Source: Allacma fusca
Lineage: Eukaryota; Arthropoda; Collembola; Symphypleona; Sminthuridae
Reading direction: 5' to 3'
DNA: 64,000 bases
Assembly: GCA_947179485.1 (NCBI GenBank)
Contig: OX359245.1
Coordinates: 72,651,067-72,715,066 of the forward strand
Shown: one piece after another, positions 1 through 14,200 of the stretch
Position numbering within the stretch: the first letter of the stretch is position 1
Layout: every line of letters starts with the position of its first letter
The notes under the pieces: model-generated
What the model was told of the DNA's origin: nothing
Seen by the model: only the letters and a program-made list of their open reading frames with translations
Database searches by the model: none
Program-made: the position numbers and the translations under genes

Positions 1-324
1 TAGCGCAAAGGCACTCGTCGAATAAAATTGTGGAAACACAATTTTACAAATAATAACTATTAGAAAAAATATTTGATCTTCATGACATGAATTAATGCCG
101 TAAATGAAAAAACAAAGTTGAAAGGACGATGAATAAATCAATTGCGGAAAAGCAAATTGCTTAAATGTGGGAAATTCTGAGCAAATAAGACTTTAAAAGG
201 GTAACTTCGGTCCTACAGTAATGTTTTAAGGTTTATCTTTGACAAATAATTAAATTATTTTACCATTACAAATTGTCTCGGAGCAAGACACAGGGGACTT
301 TTCCGCATGTCTCTTAAGCAATTA

Positions 325-3300
325 TTATTCGGATTTCCCTGAAACCGAAACATCAGACTCGGATTTTTCGGGCGTGTTCAGACTTGGGGGATAAGGCGAT
401 CCTTCTGAACTGAAAAGGGATAAAGTTAGGGCTTGAAATTGGTTAACAAGATCCGCATTCTCTTTCACCATACTCCAGACCTCTTCTTGAAGAACACACA
501 AATCCTTAATTCCTTTCCTCATTGACTTGGCATGCTGTTCTCTACTGGAACCCCGGTTCGGAGAACTTTTACTTTTATTGCCCCGAAAGTCTGCATCTAA
601 AGTTTTGACTGAGAAATCATCACCCTCGTGATCCCTGCTACTCCCTCCAAGTTTATTTTCCTGATGGAGTTCCTTCAGTTCATTGGTTAGAAGTTCGAGG
701 TCAGTTTGGTAAGACTCAACAGAGTTGTCCAAAGTATTAAGGAATTCACTCATACTTTTCTCAAACTGAGTCATGTCCTTCGCTAATATTTCTGTCTGGA
801 TAAATGCTGCTTGAGCTTGCTTGTACCAATCAGAAAGGACTTCGGTGAGTTTAATTATGACCAGCTGACATTCTTCGTTGAGAAGTTCGGACAAACACTT
901 GGATTTCTCTTGCATTTTGATCCTCTCCAGAATATGGAATTGCTCGTCATTGTAAGTGAGGCTTCGTGTAGCTCGATCTCGGAGTAAATGCTGCCAGGAG
1001 TCCTGTAATTTGGCGACGTGGGATGCAGCTTTCTTGGAAGCCCGGGTGATATCTTTCACATCCTGCAATATACAACGATAAGACATTTTTTTACTCTAGA
1101 TATTTTTCAACCGGATTCCTTGAAAATTCGAAGATAACTAGCTATTAATGTGTGAATTAAAAGGAAAATTGAAAGTAAACTTAAATTGCTAAACGAAAAC
1201 AAAATTATGGCTACTAGTTTCTTAAAAACCAATTACAAAACCAAACAAAAAACGAAGTATAGAATTATGCTGGAATTACAACTTATTCAAAACAACGACT
1301 ATTTAGCAGTCAAATTAGAAACGAATTAGTGTATATTTGATACCCACATGAATTTTTATATAGACAATTAAGGTAAAAGAAATGTGCTGATACACAAATT
1401 AAAATGCCCTTTATCAACAAACAGAATCATACCGCTATTGGTTCCGACCATTCTGTCTTGAGGGTTTCATTTTCGGCAAATCTATGAAAAAGTTGCTTGA
1501 TAGGTTGCTCCAATGCGGTCAATTTGCTTGTTAATTGGCGGAAATGATTGTGCTGTAATTCGTTGGCCTTTCCCATAGACTCAACGCGACAAAGAATGTT
1601 CTTCTCCTTCTCAGCATTAGGAATAGCAGTGACAAAGGATTGGGAGGTTTTGTGAAAAAGACTCATGAGGCCCAACTGCTGTCCAATGGAATGGACAACA
1701 CTTTGAGTCTGATTGGTATCTTTGGACAGCGCGGTCAGTTCTGCAGTGATAACTTTGTCAATGGTTTCCACTGCCAAGGAAATAAGGCTGACACTCCGAC
1801 AAATCTTCTCCACGCGGCGTTTGTAAGAATATCCAACACTACAACAAAGCTTGGCCAAACTGGCGTCATTCTCGACATTGACCAAATTAGGGAAGGTAGG
1901 AAATTTGAGCAAATCTTTAATGTCCCAATCTAAAGATACATTGTTATTCTCCCTATGACAAAGTATTAATGGACTCTCCGCAGCAGTCACTGGTAATGAA
2001 GATATGGACTTGTAGGATTGATCCCATAACGACGTCAAGTTGACATCTTTGTACAGGAGCATTTGATTCTCGGGTGGAATGTCCGTCTGCTCCATGACAA
2101 GATTTTGAAAGCTCTTTAGACTGGAATGCTCTTGGGGATCCACATAAACCCTCAAGGTTTGGATCTTATTCACGTAAAAAATATGAATTATGGTTTTAGT
2201 GAGGATCCTTTGTACAGCAGAGAAAAAACTGTCATAGGTCCAACGTTTCCTCTGATCAGCTTCCATGAGACCAGCAAGTAGAGGCGTGACAAGTAACTTG
2301 AGTCCAGTATTTAGCTGGCAGGAATTTGGAAGGTCCCGCTTCCAGTCCACAGGTCCATTCTCAGTTGTTTGGACTCCTGATATGACTCCGGACTCTTTTT
2401 TCGTTGTAATAAAATGCATCATTTCCTTATTCTTACGGCCACCGTACGGACGGAATGGCAAATATCCTGCAATAATAATGATTACTCATTTCTACGTTGT
2501 TTTTGCGTTAACTTAATTTTAAATAAATTATTTTCAAATTAGATCAAAAAAATTATTCACATTAGAGTCTGTTTATGTGTCTGAAAGAGTTCAATAAATA
2601 ATTATTATCGGCACTATAAAACCCACCTGTTGCAACATGGTACAATGTGACACCAATACTCCATAAATCAACACTGGCTGAAAAAGTCTTGCCAACGGGT
2701 TTTCGAAGCACAGCCCTTTCATACATATCTGGATGAAGATACTCCTCCGTGCCGTATAGAGAAACAAATTCCTGATCCTCCTCCAACTCCCGTGCAGCAC
2801 CAAAATCAGTCAACTTGAATATTATCCGGCCATCTTCCGCCACGTACTTCATTATATTACCTGGCTTTAGATCCCTGTGAACCAATTTATTGTCCCTTAG
2901 ATGCTTCATTCCTGCAGACAAGTGACTGAGGACAAGAAGAAAGTCATCTTCACTTAGGCCATATGTGTTTTCGGGATGATCAAGCAAATTGTACAAGGAG
3001 CCTATAAATCACATACGGAATACAACCAGATTACAATTTCAAATAATTATAAAACTGGCCAAACTTCCATAGGGTACTTAGAAATATTAAACTATCTGAA
3101 AGAAGACGAGCTTAATAGACGTTAATAGGAAGTTGATAATATATTTTTGTTACCTCCAGTACAAAGTTCCATAACAATAACCTTGCCACGACCGTCTTGC
3201 TCCTCCTCTATAGCAAGCAACTTCACAATATTCTCATGCTTGACCTTCTTCAGCACCTCGAATTCCCGGACTTGAACTTCCTGAGGTCTCATGTGACTGA

Positions 3301-3436
3301 GTTGATTGAATGTCTTGACAGCCACGGGCTCACCATCGTGCTTACTAACACCTTGGAAGACCGCACCTGTGGCTCCTTTCCCAAGAACACTTGTGGTACA
3401 CCAAACGTAATTAGCCGACCCCCGTAAGTAGGACAT
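325..3436 (-). CDS. TBK1: TBK1/IKK-epsilon serine/threonine kinase, complete, 4 exons
   Basis: Noncanonical IkB kinase that, in this family, phosphorylates IRF/NF-kB pathway and autophagy adaptors; fly IKK-epsilon (ik2) acts in cell morphogenesis. Exons on the minus strand: 3436-3154, 3001-2627, 2466-1433 and 1062-325. The joins are in phase and give 809 residues (human TBK1 is 729). The kinase domain shows the glycine loop GKGATGAVF, lysine in VAVKTF, catalytic [11 protein letters not shown], and the activation loop [18 protein letters not shown], whose serine matches human Ser172. Then come SGAISGVQ-like kinase-end residues ([17 protein letters not shown]), a ubiquitin-like region, and long helical scaffold/dimerisation segments including LTYNDEQ (human LAYNEEQ). 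The serine-rich tail is longer than in vertebrates. Splice junctions are GT-AG. Downstream lies only about 320 bp of AT-rich sequence to the window edge. No defects seen. Confidence 0.95.
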
Positions 3437-5960
3437 GATCAGTGATCTCTGGGCCTACTAGGATTAGACAAGGGAAAATAAAAATTAATTACATCACTAA
3501 TTCCTTCAAGCAATTTTTTATTTGTTTAAAGATAAGTACGTATTGGGTGAATCATATAATTACTTTCCCCCTTAGCCTTTAGCCCTAGCCCATACAAGGG
3601 AAGTTGAATTGTCAAATGCACTACGTACATTTGACAATTCAATAAAGCCATAACATACATAAGTAAATATGGGCTACAGAGTAGAAAAAGTATATGATAC
3701 ACCCAGTATAATAAAGGAAAATCTCAATCTCGCTGTAGCTTACTATCTATGGAAAGCTAATTGAATTTTTATCCGTTAAGCAGTATTTCGTCGATGAGAT
3801 AGCAAAGTTGACTACAACAATTTAGATTAAAAGGAAAATGTTACAACATAGACTTCAGGATTAACTAAAACCCGAACGAGCTAAGTGCATACAAAAAGAT
3901 ATCTGTAATCTGCAGTAACTCATTTTTTTGCTTGTCATTTTGAATCCACTGTTATGATACTGTGCATTTAGTGCAACTACATGTAAATCCTTGCACTTTG
4001 AAACAAACATGCACCTAGTTCGATTTGTTAACTAAATGGCCAGGCAGAAGTGTAGATTCTTAGCCCCTCTCGGATTTTGATAAAAATTGATAGGTATACA
4101 CCTACAGGCATTATTTGAGGAGTATATTAAGGATCTGAAAGGCTCTTTTTGGAAACTTCCAGTACAAGATATAACATGAAAAAATTCCCGTTCATCTCTC
4201 CGGAATATGACAACAAACTTCAGATCCGAGGAGCACTTAAAGCCTATATCCGCCCAGCTACTGTCCCGAGTGCTAAACCATTCCAATATCTTTCACATAA
4301 GGCTCATTCAATAAGATTTGTAAATACCTATTTACTGATCAGAACACAAAACGTTAAAACCTAGTTATAGTACGTTTTAAAGCCTCAAGCTAAAAGCCGG
4401 AATATTGTCTAATCTTGTAAACACTATGGGGATTACACTCTGCAATAAATGATCCTTGACCCCCCATAACTCAGAAACTTGAAGCCTCCTCAGCAAAACA
4501 GATTCAGATTCTCAATCAGGCGTTATCCGAAGAAAACATTAAAAATCCAACAGGCTACTCAATTAGAGCCCCTCCAATCTCTGAGATACAAAAGAAATTG
4601 ACACGGAGGTTACATTTCCCATATAATTCCCATCAAAATTCCGTAAGGGGCTAATAAACTCCCCCACGTTCCTCATTTACTTACAAAGCCGGTATTTACT
4701 TCCGACTTTGAACAAAACTAACAAAAATAAGGAAGCTAGACTTGTTCCTGACCTCACGTCACTTATAGAATCCCCGACCTATTCTTCTCCAGTTTCGAAA
4801 AGAATTTCCTGAGACCCGAACCCAAATTTATTTTCTTCCTGACCTCCGGACAATTATTTTTTACTCCCGACCTCCCGCGAAATTCTCAGAGCCAGTAATA
4901 GTCCCAGGAAGTAATGTAATAGGACCCCTGGTGTAGTAATTATATCTAACAAAAAAAAATTAGAACAACAGAAATTAATTAAAACAATTTATATTCATCC
5001 CCACTAATGATTTCGTAGTAGTTGTGCAATATTGCAAAATGAATAATAGCTTAAATAAATATAAACAAATAATTATTAATAGTAGGCCTTAATATATTTC
5101 CATCCTGCAAAAAGAAGTATTCAATTTATCTTCAGAAATATTTTGAGGAAATTATAGTTTCAATATTAATTTACAATTAATTAAAGATTTGAAATGGACA
5201 ATATTTTGAGGGCTACCTGAATTTGAGTAGTTGACCACAGGAGCCCCAGAAATCCTGAGGTCTGACGATTTCTCTTTGACTTGACACCACTCAACTGGAA
5301 CTCTCAAGTGAGATTCTTGCCTGAGTCTCGTTTCATCCTTAACTGTACTTACTACTCACAACAGTAACTACTCATTGTGTGTATGTGTGTGAGTAATGGT
5401 TTAATGTACACATAGTCCTATGCTCATGTATGTAAACTAAGCGTACGAACGAACACACAGTTTTTTAAAACGGTTTTTAGCGATAGTAAATGCAGCAGCA
5501 GCAAAAAGGAAAGATTAAGCAATGGGAAGCTCAAACTCCGCGCCAGAAAGCACCCCAGAAGGTCCTTCCACTCAAACTCTCTGTGGTTAAATTCAAGCTC
5601 CCGTCGCCGTCAAGAGTGAACATCCAAAGGCAAAAGGCACCAGACCTTCGCAGCACAAGCACCTGCCCACCTTTAATACTTTAAATGTTAAACATTTTCG
5701 GATATTTCAAAAGACTCCAGTCGCCCCAAGTCGATCCGTTTTTTCGACCTTTTAAACACCAGTCTAAATAAATTTAAGGAGAGAATATAAAAATATTCAA
5801 AAATTTCATTAAAAGAAAATTCGTCTCGAGGGCAAGTGTCAAATGATACCTCTTGGAGAAAAGTATATTTGAAATTTTGAGCGAAAATTTGATGAATTTG
5901 AATATTAAGTCAAAACTTTGTGTAGACCAGCCAAAATTTGGTCAACATGACTTTAAATCG
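3437..5960. other. Intergenic, no gene recognised
   Basis: Upstream of the kinase start. AT-rich, with short ORFs on both strands that resemble nothing known to me. A short GT-rich run lies near 5375-5395. Near 5522 an ATG opens a 22-codon frame beginning MGSSNSAPE, which stops and then continues in frame with lysine-rich codons. This could be a relic exon but cannot be supported. Confidence 0.5.
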
Positions 5961-6203
5961 TAGAGAAATAATTAAATATCTTTTTAAGGAGATAGAAATA
6001 ATTAAATATCTTTTTAAGGAGATAGAAATAATTAAATATCTTTTTAATGAGATAGAAATAATTAAATATCTTTTTAATGAGATAGAAATAATTAAATATC
6101 TTTTTAATGAGATAGAAACAATTAAATATCTTTTTAATGAGATAGAAACAATTAAATATCTTTTTAATGAGATAGAAATAATTAAATATCTTTTTAATGA
6201 GAT
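5961..6203 (+). repeat. 30-bp tandem repeat, about 8 copies
   Basis: A 30-bp unit with core AATTAAATATCTTTTTAA is repeated head to tail about eight times with very few differences (AAGGA/AATGA and AATA/AACA variants). Since 30 is divisible by 3, the array stays open and would encode a 10-residue EIEIIKYLFN repeat. There is no other support for a protein. Confidence 0.9.
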
Positions 6204-9200
6204 AATATGGGCGGAGATTGCGGAGAAAAATAAAGTTATTTTAGCTTTTTGATGTGCTTCGAGGGCTGAAAATTAAGTTCTTTTGAAAGTTTGACGCCCT
6301 GTCGATATGAATTAATGTTTCTTAATTATTTTAAAACTCTGTCGTAAGACGATATATAGTCCTGAGAGGGGGCCAGGTCTCAGGTGATTCCTGCTAGGCA
6401 GAAAAATGTCGTGTCAGAAAATGTGGGAAGAACCGGTTTTTTCATAATTTAGGGGTTAAAATTGTGAAAATGCTTCTCCGTTAGATCCGGGGTTGCCTTG
6501 ACGGCTCGAAAGAGGTAGTGCACTTAGCAATAAGATTGATTTTCCAGGAGTTGCAGTGTATTTTGCAAATCTGGGACAAATTACAAGTACGTAAGGAAAA
6601 TCCATACAGGAGTTTGTATGGACTGAAAATCTTGGGAGATTATTACTTGGGTTGAAAACTTGAATCTTTTATGTAATAGCTTCAAAATTTATTCATAGCA
6701 ATAATATTGCAAACAGTCTGCGCCGGCACCGAGAAAAATTGGTGAATGTTGCCAGGTTGTAATGGAGAAAGTCGGATTGTTTGAAAATGTCGCCTTCAAA
6801 AAAATACTTTACATTCCCTTTTATCCATGAAGAAATTTGAGAAATACCGTTTTTTGAAAATACAGATGTTCAACCCGGAAAAAATTCCTAACTGAATCAC
6901 AAAAGAAGGGTTTTATCACAAAATTATACATGAATTTCAAAAATTTCATGGTCACATTTTGGTTTTTCGTGCCCGTATGTGGGGTAAATTTGCTCTTCAA
7001 CTTAAGGCGGTGGATAGTGTAAAAATTCACTAAGAAGAACCTATCCGCTGTATAAACTCTTCTCTTCTTTGTGAACAGTACATTCCAGAAAACATCCCAC
7101 TATACAATCTCTACATTAGAGGTCTTTTTAAAAGATCAAATTTATCTTATGATAGAATGGTCCTTTAAGGGATACATAATTAGGGGGTAAAACAATAATA
7201 ATGAACACACTAAATGGGCTGGGAACACCACATATACATGTAAAAGTCTTAACTGGAGAGTAGGCGTACATCATTGCACGACTAAGAGTGCAATTTCTTT
7301 TTCTAGCAGTCTTTTTGATATTGTGAGTCACACTGCATGTAAAGATCTAATAAAAGTAAGTACAGTTGAACACATGTAAAAAATCATATCCCCATGATTC
7401 CCATCAAGATTGCATTTCTCGAACCGCATTGAATGTACACATAGACTTTTTTATACTTTAATAATACCAGTAAAATTGAGACGCAACTAGATACTTCACA
7501 CTCTGCTGAAAATGATGTACAATGCTGAAATATAAACGTGAGCCGAGGGCTGAGCATTGACTCATTCATTTATAATCAGGGCTTCGTGTTTAAATTTTGA
7601 CCTGATCTCTCAGTCTGCTGGTCTTATCTCTTATGCAGATGGCAGATTGCTGTTTTTACCTGACCGCTACATACATAAACTATAAAATGAAAGTTCTCAG
7701 GTAAATGCAAAATGCAATTTTTGCATACAGTCCGCTCACTTTTGCATGTTCGTAATGCATATTTACTTTTATTTTAATAAGTGCTTCATAATTATTCCAA
7801 AAGTAATAACTCATTGTCATCACATTTCATATCTCCTCACAAGCACTGCTTTTAGTGTCCCATCCACATACCTATTCGACACGACTGGCAAACCAGTGTT
7901 CTCACATTACCCCATACAATCCCATGTCTGCTACCTAAACACTCTGACATTGATACTTTTTTTAAGCAAACTTGCCTTAAACATTTTTCCCGAAGTTATC
8001 TGACCCCTTTTCAAATTTTTAATGGACCCAATATTGCATATTATTACCCATACAAAATTTCATTTTCAAAAGTCGAAGGAAATTAAAAAGTAACATTCAA
8101 CAATGCTAAAAGTCCATAAATATGATGCATTCATGGCCATAGACGAAGGTAGGTCTTGGAAATAAAAAAATCTACAATTGTTCATATACTTCATATACCT
8201 TGATTCAAAAAAGAAATTAAAAAAAAATACTTCCCGAATCCAAAAAGTTAATAAAAACCTGGACAATTTCCTTCTCCATATCCTGTCTTCGTGTACTCTG
8301 AATCTTCCCAAGTCAATAACGATTCCTGTCCCAGGAACTGTGACGAAAGGCTTCCAGCTTATAAATTGCTTTAAAAAAATGTATTTCTATTTTTCAATCT
8401 TGCCATGCACATCCCATTTGATTCCCACCATCTCGTTAATCGTTGATTATTTTTGACAATTCCAATTATCGACCTCAGAATTTGATCTTACAATTAGACT
8501 AAAATGAATCCCCATGATATTTGCTCGAAACACAACCTTCCAAATTTTTATAAATGTCGGACCAAAATCCTACATTTCCCGTAATATTCTCATGTTCGCT
8601 CATCTTAAGGTTAAATTTTTAAAATCTTGTTCCGGGTCTTTCCCTGACCCCTTATCAATTCTCAAGGTAGAGAAACTTCAAATAATTCCCTGGAAGGCTC
8701 ATAAAATTTTCTGTAAACAAGCGTGACGCCACTGTTTTAAAAACAATTGTGTGCGGGGATCAACAAATAAAATTCGAATATGAACCCGACTTTCCTTGAG
8801 GTTTTCACTCCCTGTGACCTAAATATTCACCCGGGTATTTGAATGAATTTTAGGAATTCTAGAACGGAAGCTTCAAACAGGGGAATCAAATATTTCATAA
8901 GTAACTCCCTTAAACTTGGTCTAGAGAGGGTCTGCGGCACTGCGGCCCTTTTAGTGACTCCGCACGTAGCATGTAAGTGCTGGGGCAATGAGCACTGCTG
9001 ATGTTGACGTTGAAGCTCTGACACTGACCGTCGCACTCGTGGGTGGAGTGCAAGTGCTGTGCAGGAAATAATAAAGGAAGGACGCCTCACAGGTATTTAC
9101 ATGAGACAGATGTTGGCGCGTAGTTTGAAATTCTCATTCCTTAATATTTTCCGTGTTGTTGCTCCTTGACGCCTTTTGAGCTCTGATTGTGAGCTGGAGT

Positions 9201-11236
9201 TACTCTTCTCAAAATAATTTCCTTCTTTAGGAATGTAAGTAAGTAATCTCCGTTCAGTCCGTTCCTTCTTAACTTTGGTAGTTGAGGTTGAGATCGCAAT
9301 TGAGTTAAAGTGTCCTTTGTCCATTTATTGAAGGAAGTCGCAGTTGTAAGTTCCAGCTGAGTAGTGTCAAGTCCAATAAATACAAATCTTGGGTCCGGAT
9401 GCTCGCCTGGTCAACTCCTACATTTGAGGTAAAGTTCAAAATATTTCCGGGGTCATCTACGATAAGGATCTGTCCCCAATTTATACATTCGGACATATAC
9501 GATATTACTACATATGTTATTACAGATACTATATGGATTATTTATTTGTGATTATTAATAGTACGACGATTACGTGGAAATGATTATTAGGGAGGAATGT
9601 GATTTATTTTAATAATGAAATTGATTGTTTTTAAATCCTTTTGTTAGGTTGGAATTATTATTACAGAAATCCTATTACATTGAGTATTCGTACTGTTCCT
9701 GAGAGTTATTAGCGGAAGTTGGGAAATAAATTGTCCGGGGTTCGGGTCAGGACGAGGGGTCAGTTTTGTAGAAGGATCAATGTTGATCGTCCCAGGGGGG
9801 TGGGTCAATTTTGTCAGAGTGTTGTTCCTTATGCCAGAAGTATGTACGTATTTGATAGGAAACAGGCTTATGCTGTGCTGCTTGTTCGAAAGGCCTTTAA
9901 GTTTCTTTAAGGAAGCGTGGAACTAAATGTTTTGTAAAAATTATAATTATTAGTTGATACAAAAAAGAAATTTTGAATATGTCCTAATGCTTTCAACTCT
10001 GTTTCAAGAATTTTAGGCTAAACAGGATTTAACAAATTTGGGAAAATGTGGAAGACAAGTTAGAATAGTAGTTTAGTATTGGTCCCTGAGGGTGATGGAA
10101 TGAATGAAATACTTACCTGTGTCTGCACGTTATCCCATAGAAAGGAAGTCGGGTGGAAATAATTAATTGATGCTATTTGGAGGGAATTTTTATATAGGTA
10201 GATGTCTATAGATACAATTTTGATCCATACCTTGCCCAGGAACTCGAACCCTTTGAGGAACTATGATGAGTCTCAAATATCTCTGATGAAATTCGGATAG
10301 AATTTCTCGTAGTTAAGCCATTTTAATTTACGGATGTCATACCAAGGTCTTCCGTGCTTTAAACCCCCCTTGTAATAGCTTATTTACTCTACACTTTTTC
10401 CTTTGAGCAAAATCGGGTAGTAAATATTGTCACCAACTGTGGGTAACTTTACCCTTTCGTATAACCGACCCCTCTGGGGTAAGGACAAAAGAAATCTGCC
10501 GGATTGTTCCTGATAGTTGCGTACATTTATCCCATCAAATTTAGCGGATGCGGAACCATATCTGATGGCAGTTTAGAATACCTGAGGTAGTTCCTCAGGT
10601 TCCCAGGTTTCCTCTTTGATCTGAGAAGTCGAAAAAAGGATATTTACAGAAACGACTAGTAGTACTCCTCTGCAGTGCGCATGTATACCATATTAAATCT
10701 TGTAATACTGTAATTATTTTTGAATTGAGATAATTTTTTATATTAATACTCTTGGGACTGGGATGATTACGTTTCAGTGGTGTAATTAGTAAAGAAGTTC
10801 AGAAAAGCTGTCATTTCACATTGCGTATACAATGAGTTAATCGTCGTAATGCATTGAATTGAAGTTAACCAACAATACAGTACAATTAATTATTCATTTT
10901 TGTAGTTGTTTATGTAAAGGCAGGGAGTTCCTATCACTTAAGTAAGAAGTGTAAGTATCTGTAGTATTGTGTCGGCCGTGGAAGAATTTCATTTAGTTTT
11001 TATATTATTGTCGATTGTGCATCGTTTCCATTTCAGCATTAGTGCCATTAGTTGTTCCTTACATTATAAGATTGGAATGGAAAATAATTTAACTCGTATT
11101 TGTCTGTGGCATTTAGATTGATTGGGATCAAAGATTACCGGAAAGTGCACCATCATTGCTCGAGACATTGTAAAAATTTGAAGACCTTAATACATTGAAG
11201 ACTTAACGAAACTGTGACGACAACTTAATTTAATTA
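6204..11236. other. Intergenic, no gene recognised; upstream region of LMBR1
   Basis: Five kb of AT-rich sequence. Short ORFs are scattered on both strands without conserved motifs, and between 8.0 and 8.8 kb there are vaguely similar 60-100-bp stretches rich in TTTTTAAATTT and GACC. The 5' untranslated region and promoter of the LMBR1 gene must lie in the last kilobase or so, but no promoter element can be placed with confidence. Confidence 0.5.
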
Positions 11237-14200
11237 ATGGATGGGGAGGGGACTGAAGATGATGATATTGGCGATCTTAGTCAGCAGTTTCACAACACTG
11301 TCCGTGAGAACATCGTAAGTTCAATAGTTCATTGCGGCACTGATTTGAAGTGGATAACAATTTTTATCGACGTTGAACATTGTTTACAATGAACGTCATC
11401 AATATAGTGGAGAGGTGGTTTTGGGAAAACAATTAAATAATAATTGACTTCGATGACGGGACAAAGTAGACGAGCTATGTTCAGATTCAAAAGTATTTAA
11501 TTTGGATTAGTTCAATTAAGTTCGACTAACTATTTTTGCGATTCATTTCAAGTTGACCTTATATAGACAGGAATTCTCACGTAAAGTTTTGTAAGAATTT
11601 GATTTTATCCTTGTTTGTAGCAATGTTTTGTAAAAATTTGTAATAGTCTGGAAAGACCAATTTCCAGTAAACCAGTTTAAAGACATAATCATTACTCTTA
11701 AAAACATCGAAACCAAAGTTTATTTAAATGTCTGTGAGTAATATTTAATCTTGATTTGACATTTCATAATTCTTTTGTTTTTCCGACTTTCACTCCTAAT
11801 ATCTTACAACCGGGATACACCAATTGACATTCCGTGTAAAGTTTATTGTTTGTAACCTATTTGATAATTACGCCGAACCTGGGTTCATACTTCTGCTTCC
11901 TGTACCTAAAGTAGTCGATGGTGGTTGTTATTTTAAAGACCTCTAAATTGGATACAAACAAGCGTCTGGTTATTTTTCATTTGATGTTGTAGTATCATGT
12001 TGAATTGTTTTCTCGAACAAAATCATGTTTGTTCCCACTTCGAATCAGATAAATATAGGTAATCTGACAAAAATCAAGAGAAAATCGAGAAAACTGGAAT
12101 TTAAAAATGTTCTCTTACACGGCATTATTTGCATGAGCTAGAGGGGCAATAACATGCCCAGCGATTTTATGTATTACATTTTTAGGCCTACTAGACTAGT
12201 ACTGTTGTTTAGTATATTTACTATTTACATTCCGTGTATTACAAATTTAAATAATTAATTTACTGAGTTTTATTTGGTATCAGCATAAGAGCAAGTTTAT
12301 ATATTTGAAAAGTACATAATTATGTACTTTGAAATTAATGATGGGCCAATTTAATTGTATTACATTTCAAATTTCAGATCTACTTAATATTTTTCCTAAC
12401 GCTAGCAGTCTGCAGTTGGGCAGTCACTGGAGGCTTCTTGAAAAGGAAGGACAGATCACAAGATGATGAGGATGACTCTGAGTCCGTGGTTTATGGAATT
12501 TGGTAATTAAATATAGAATTGTAGCAAATATGCAGTGACGTGTAAATGATCAAATCATTGTTTTGCGGTGTCACAGGAAACATGTTTAAAGACTATTGAG
12601 ATTCCTGGTATCTAAATTATGAACCAATTTTTAATTTGTATTTATATAAAACATTAAGTATGTATTTATAATAATTGTAAATATGTTTGATCGTTTCAGC
12701 TTCTGGATCTGCGTGTTTTCTCTCTCTATTGCCACGGGTGCTGCTCTCCTCCTCCCAATGTCGGTCATTGCAAACGAAGTACTACTTCTTTATCCCAAAA
12801 CATACTACATCCAATGGCTCAACGATTTGCTCATTCAAGGCTTGTGGAACCTTATATTCTTGTTTGCCAACACGTCTCTCTTCATACTTCTACCTTTTGC
12901 GTACTTTTTTATTGAGTCAGAGGGCTTCTCAGGGCATAAAAAGGTATGTATGATCGAAGCCTCATTCAGGTTAAGAAAAAACGCAGTAAGAATTCTACCC
13001 ATCCCCCAGCTTTGACTTTAAATTCTCGAAAAAATGTATTACTATAACTAACTGATTAGGTTGAGAAAAGAATATTGAAGCAATAATTTGTAGAGTTTAG
13101 ACAAAGGCAAAGGATTCCAAATATCATAGTGAGGAATTCAACTGAAATCGAATTTTCAAATATCGAAGATTAAGTTGTGAATTATGTTGAGTCAAGTTCG
13201 CTATAATATTTGAACTTATTAAGCTTTAGTATATAAATGTAATGAAACATAAATTTAATTTCACTCGAGTGAAGCCTAGCAACATGGTAGCTTTTACTGT
13301 TAGGTTCTAGAACACCAAAGTAGGGTTAGGGTTGGTCATCTTGGACCGGGTTTTTGCTTGTATATATTATCATAAATCCTTGACCCAAAGTCCACCCAAG
13401 TATCATTTACAGCAGTAAAATCAGACTTATATCTATCCTAAGTTATACTTTAGCCTAACATCCGTTCAGCTATTTCTATACACAAGATTTGATCATTTAA
13501 ATTTAAATCGTCGAATTTTTTATGTTAAACCAATTTAAGACATATTTCAACACTGTTTTTCTCTTCCAGGGTGTCTCGTCAAAATTTAAGGAAGCAGTTG
13601 TTGTGTTAATTCTAGCTGCTTTCACTGTTTGGGGCATGGCGTACATACTAGCATTAGTGCTCTCGCCAGAACGCTCAACATTTAGTCTGGATTTCGGTAT
13701 TTTTGTCAACCAACTGCCTTTCATGTACTCCTGCATTTCGTTCCTTGGGGTCCTGTTACTTCTCGGTAAGCTTCTTTAGTATGAATTTCAAATGTAACAG
13801 TACTTAATTGCAAAATAATATGTGAATGCTATAGTGACAGTTAAGCATTGTACTCATACTACCCATGTCCATGTATTATTTCCATGTCTTATTTGCATAG
13901 TATAACTTATTTGAACTTATTACAGTGTGTACCCCGACAGGCTCCGCACATTTGTTTACTGTTCTTGGTCAGTTCATCGTTGGGCCACAATTTATCAGGA
14001 ACATTGAGGAAGAGTACACAGTGGCAATGCTGGAGTTAGAGTCTCTGAAGAATGTGTTGAAGTCGAGGAATGGAAGACACAATGGGGAGGCCAAGAGCAA
14101 GGAACTCGAGGGGAAGTTAGGATTCATGAGTGCAGTTATGCCGTCAGGTGTGGAAACTTCGAAAGTCGGACTTTTAGGCAAACTGGAACAAAAAGTTAGG

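Noticed and set aside
5490-5684. 64-codon ORF and overlapping MGSSNSAPE frame
   Set aside because: No homology recognised, one frame has a stop, and no splice structure is convincing.
5938-6252. 104-residue ORF over the 30-bp array
   Set aside because: Openness is explained by the repeat period being a multiple of three.
8827-9496. Three minus-strand ORFs of 63-87 codons
   Set aside because: No motif, no consistent splice sites, no neighbours of related function.
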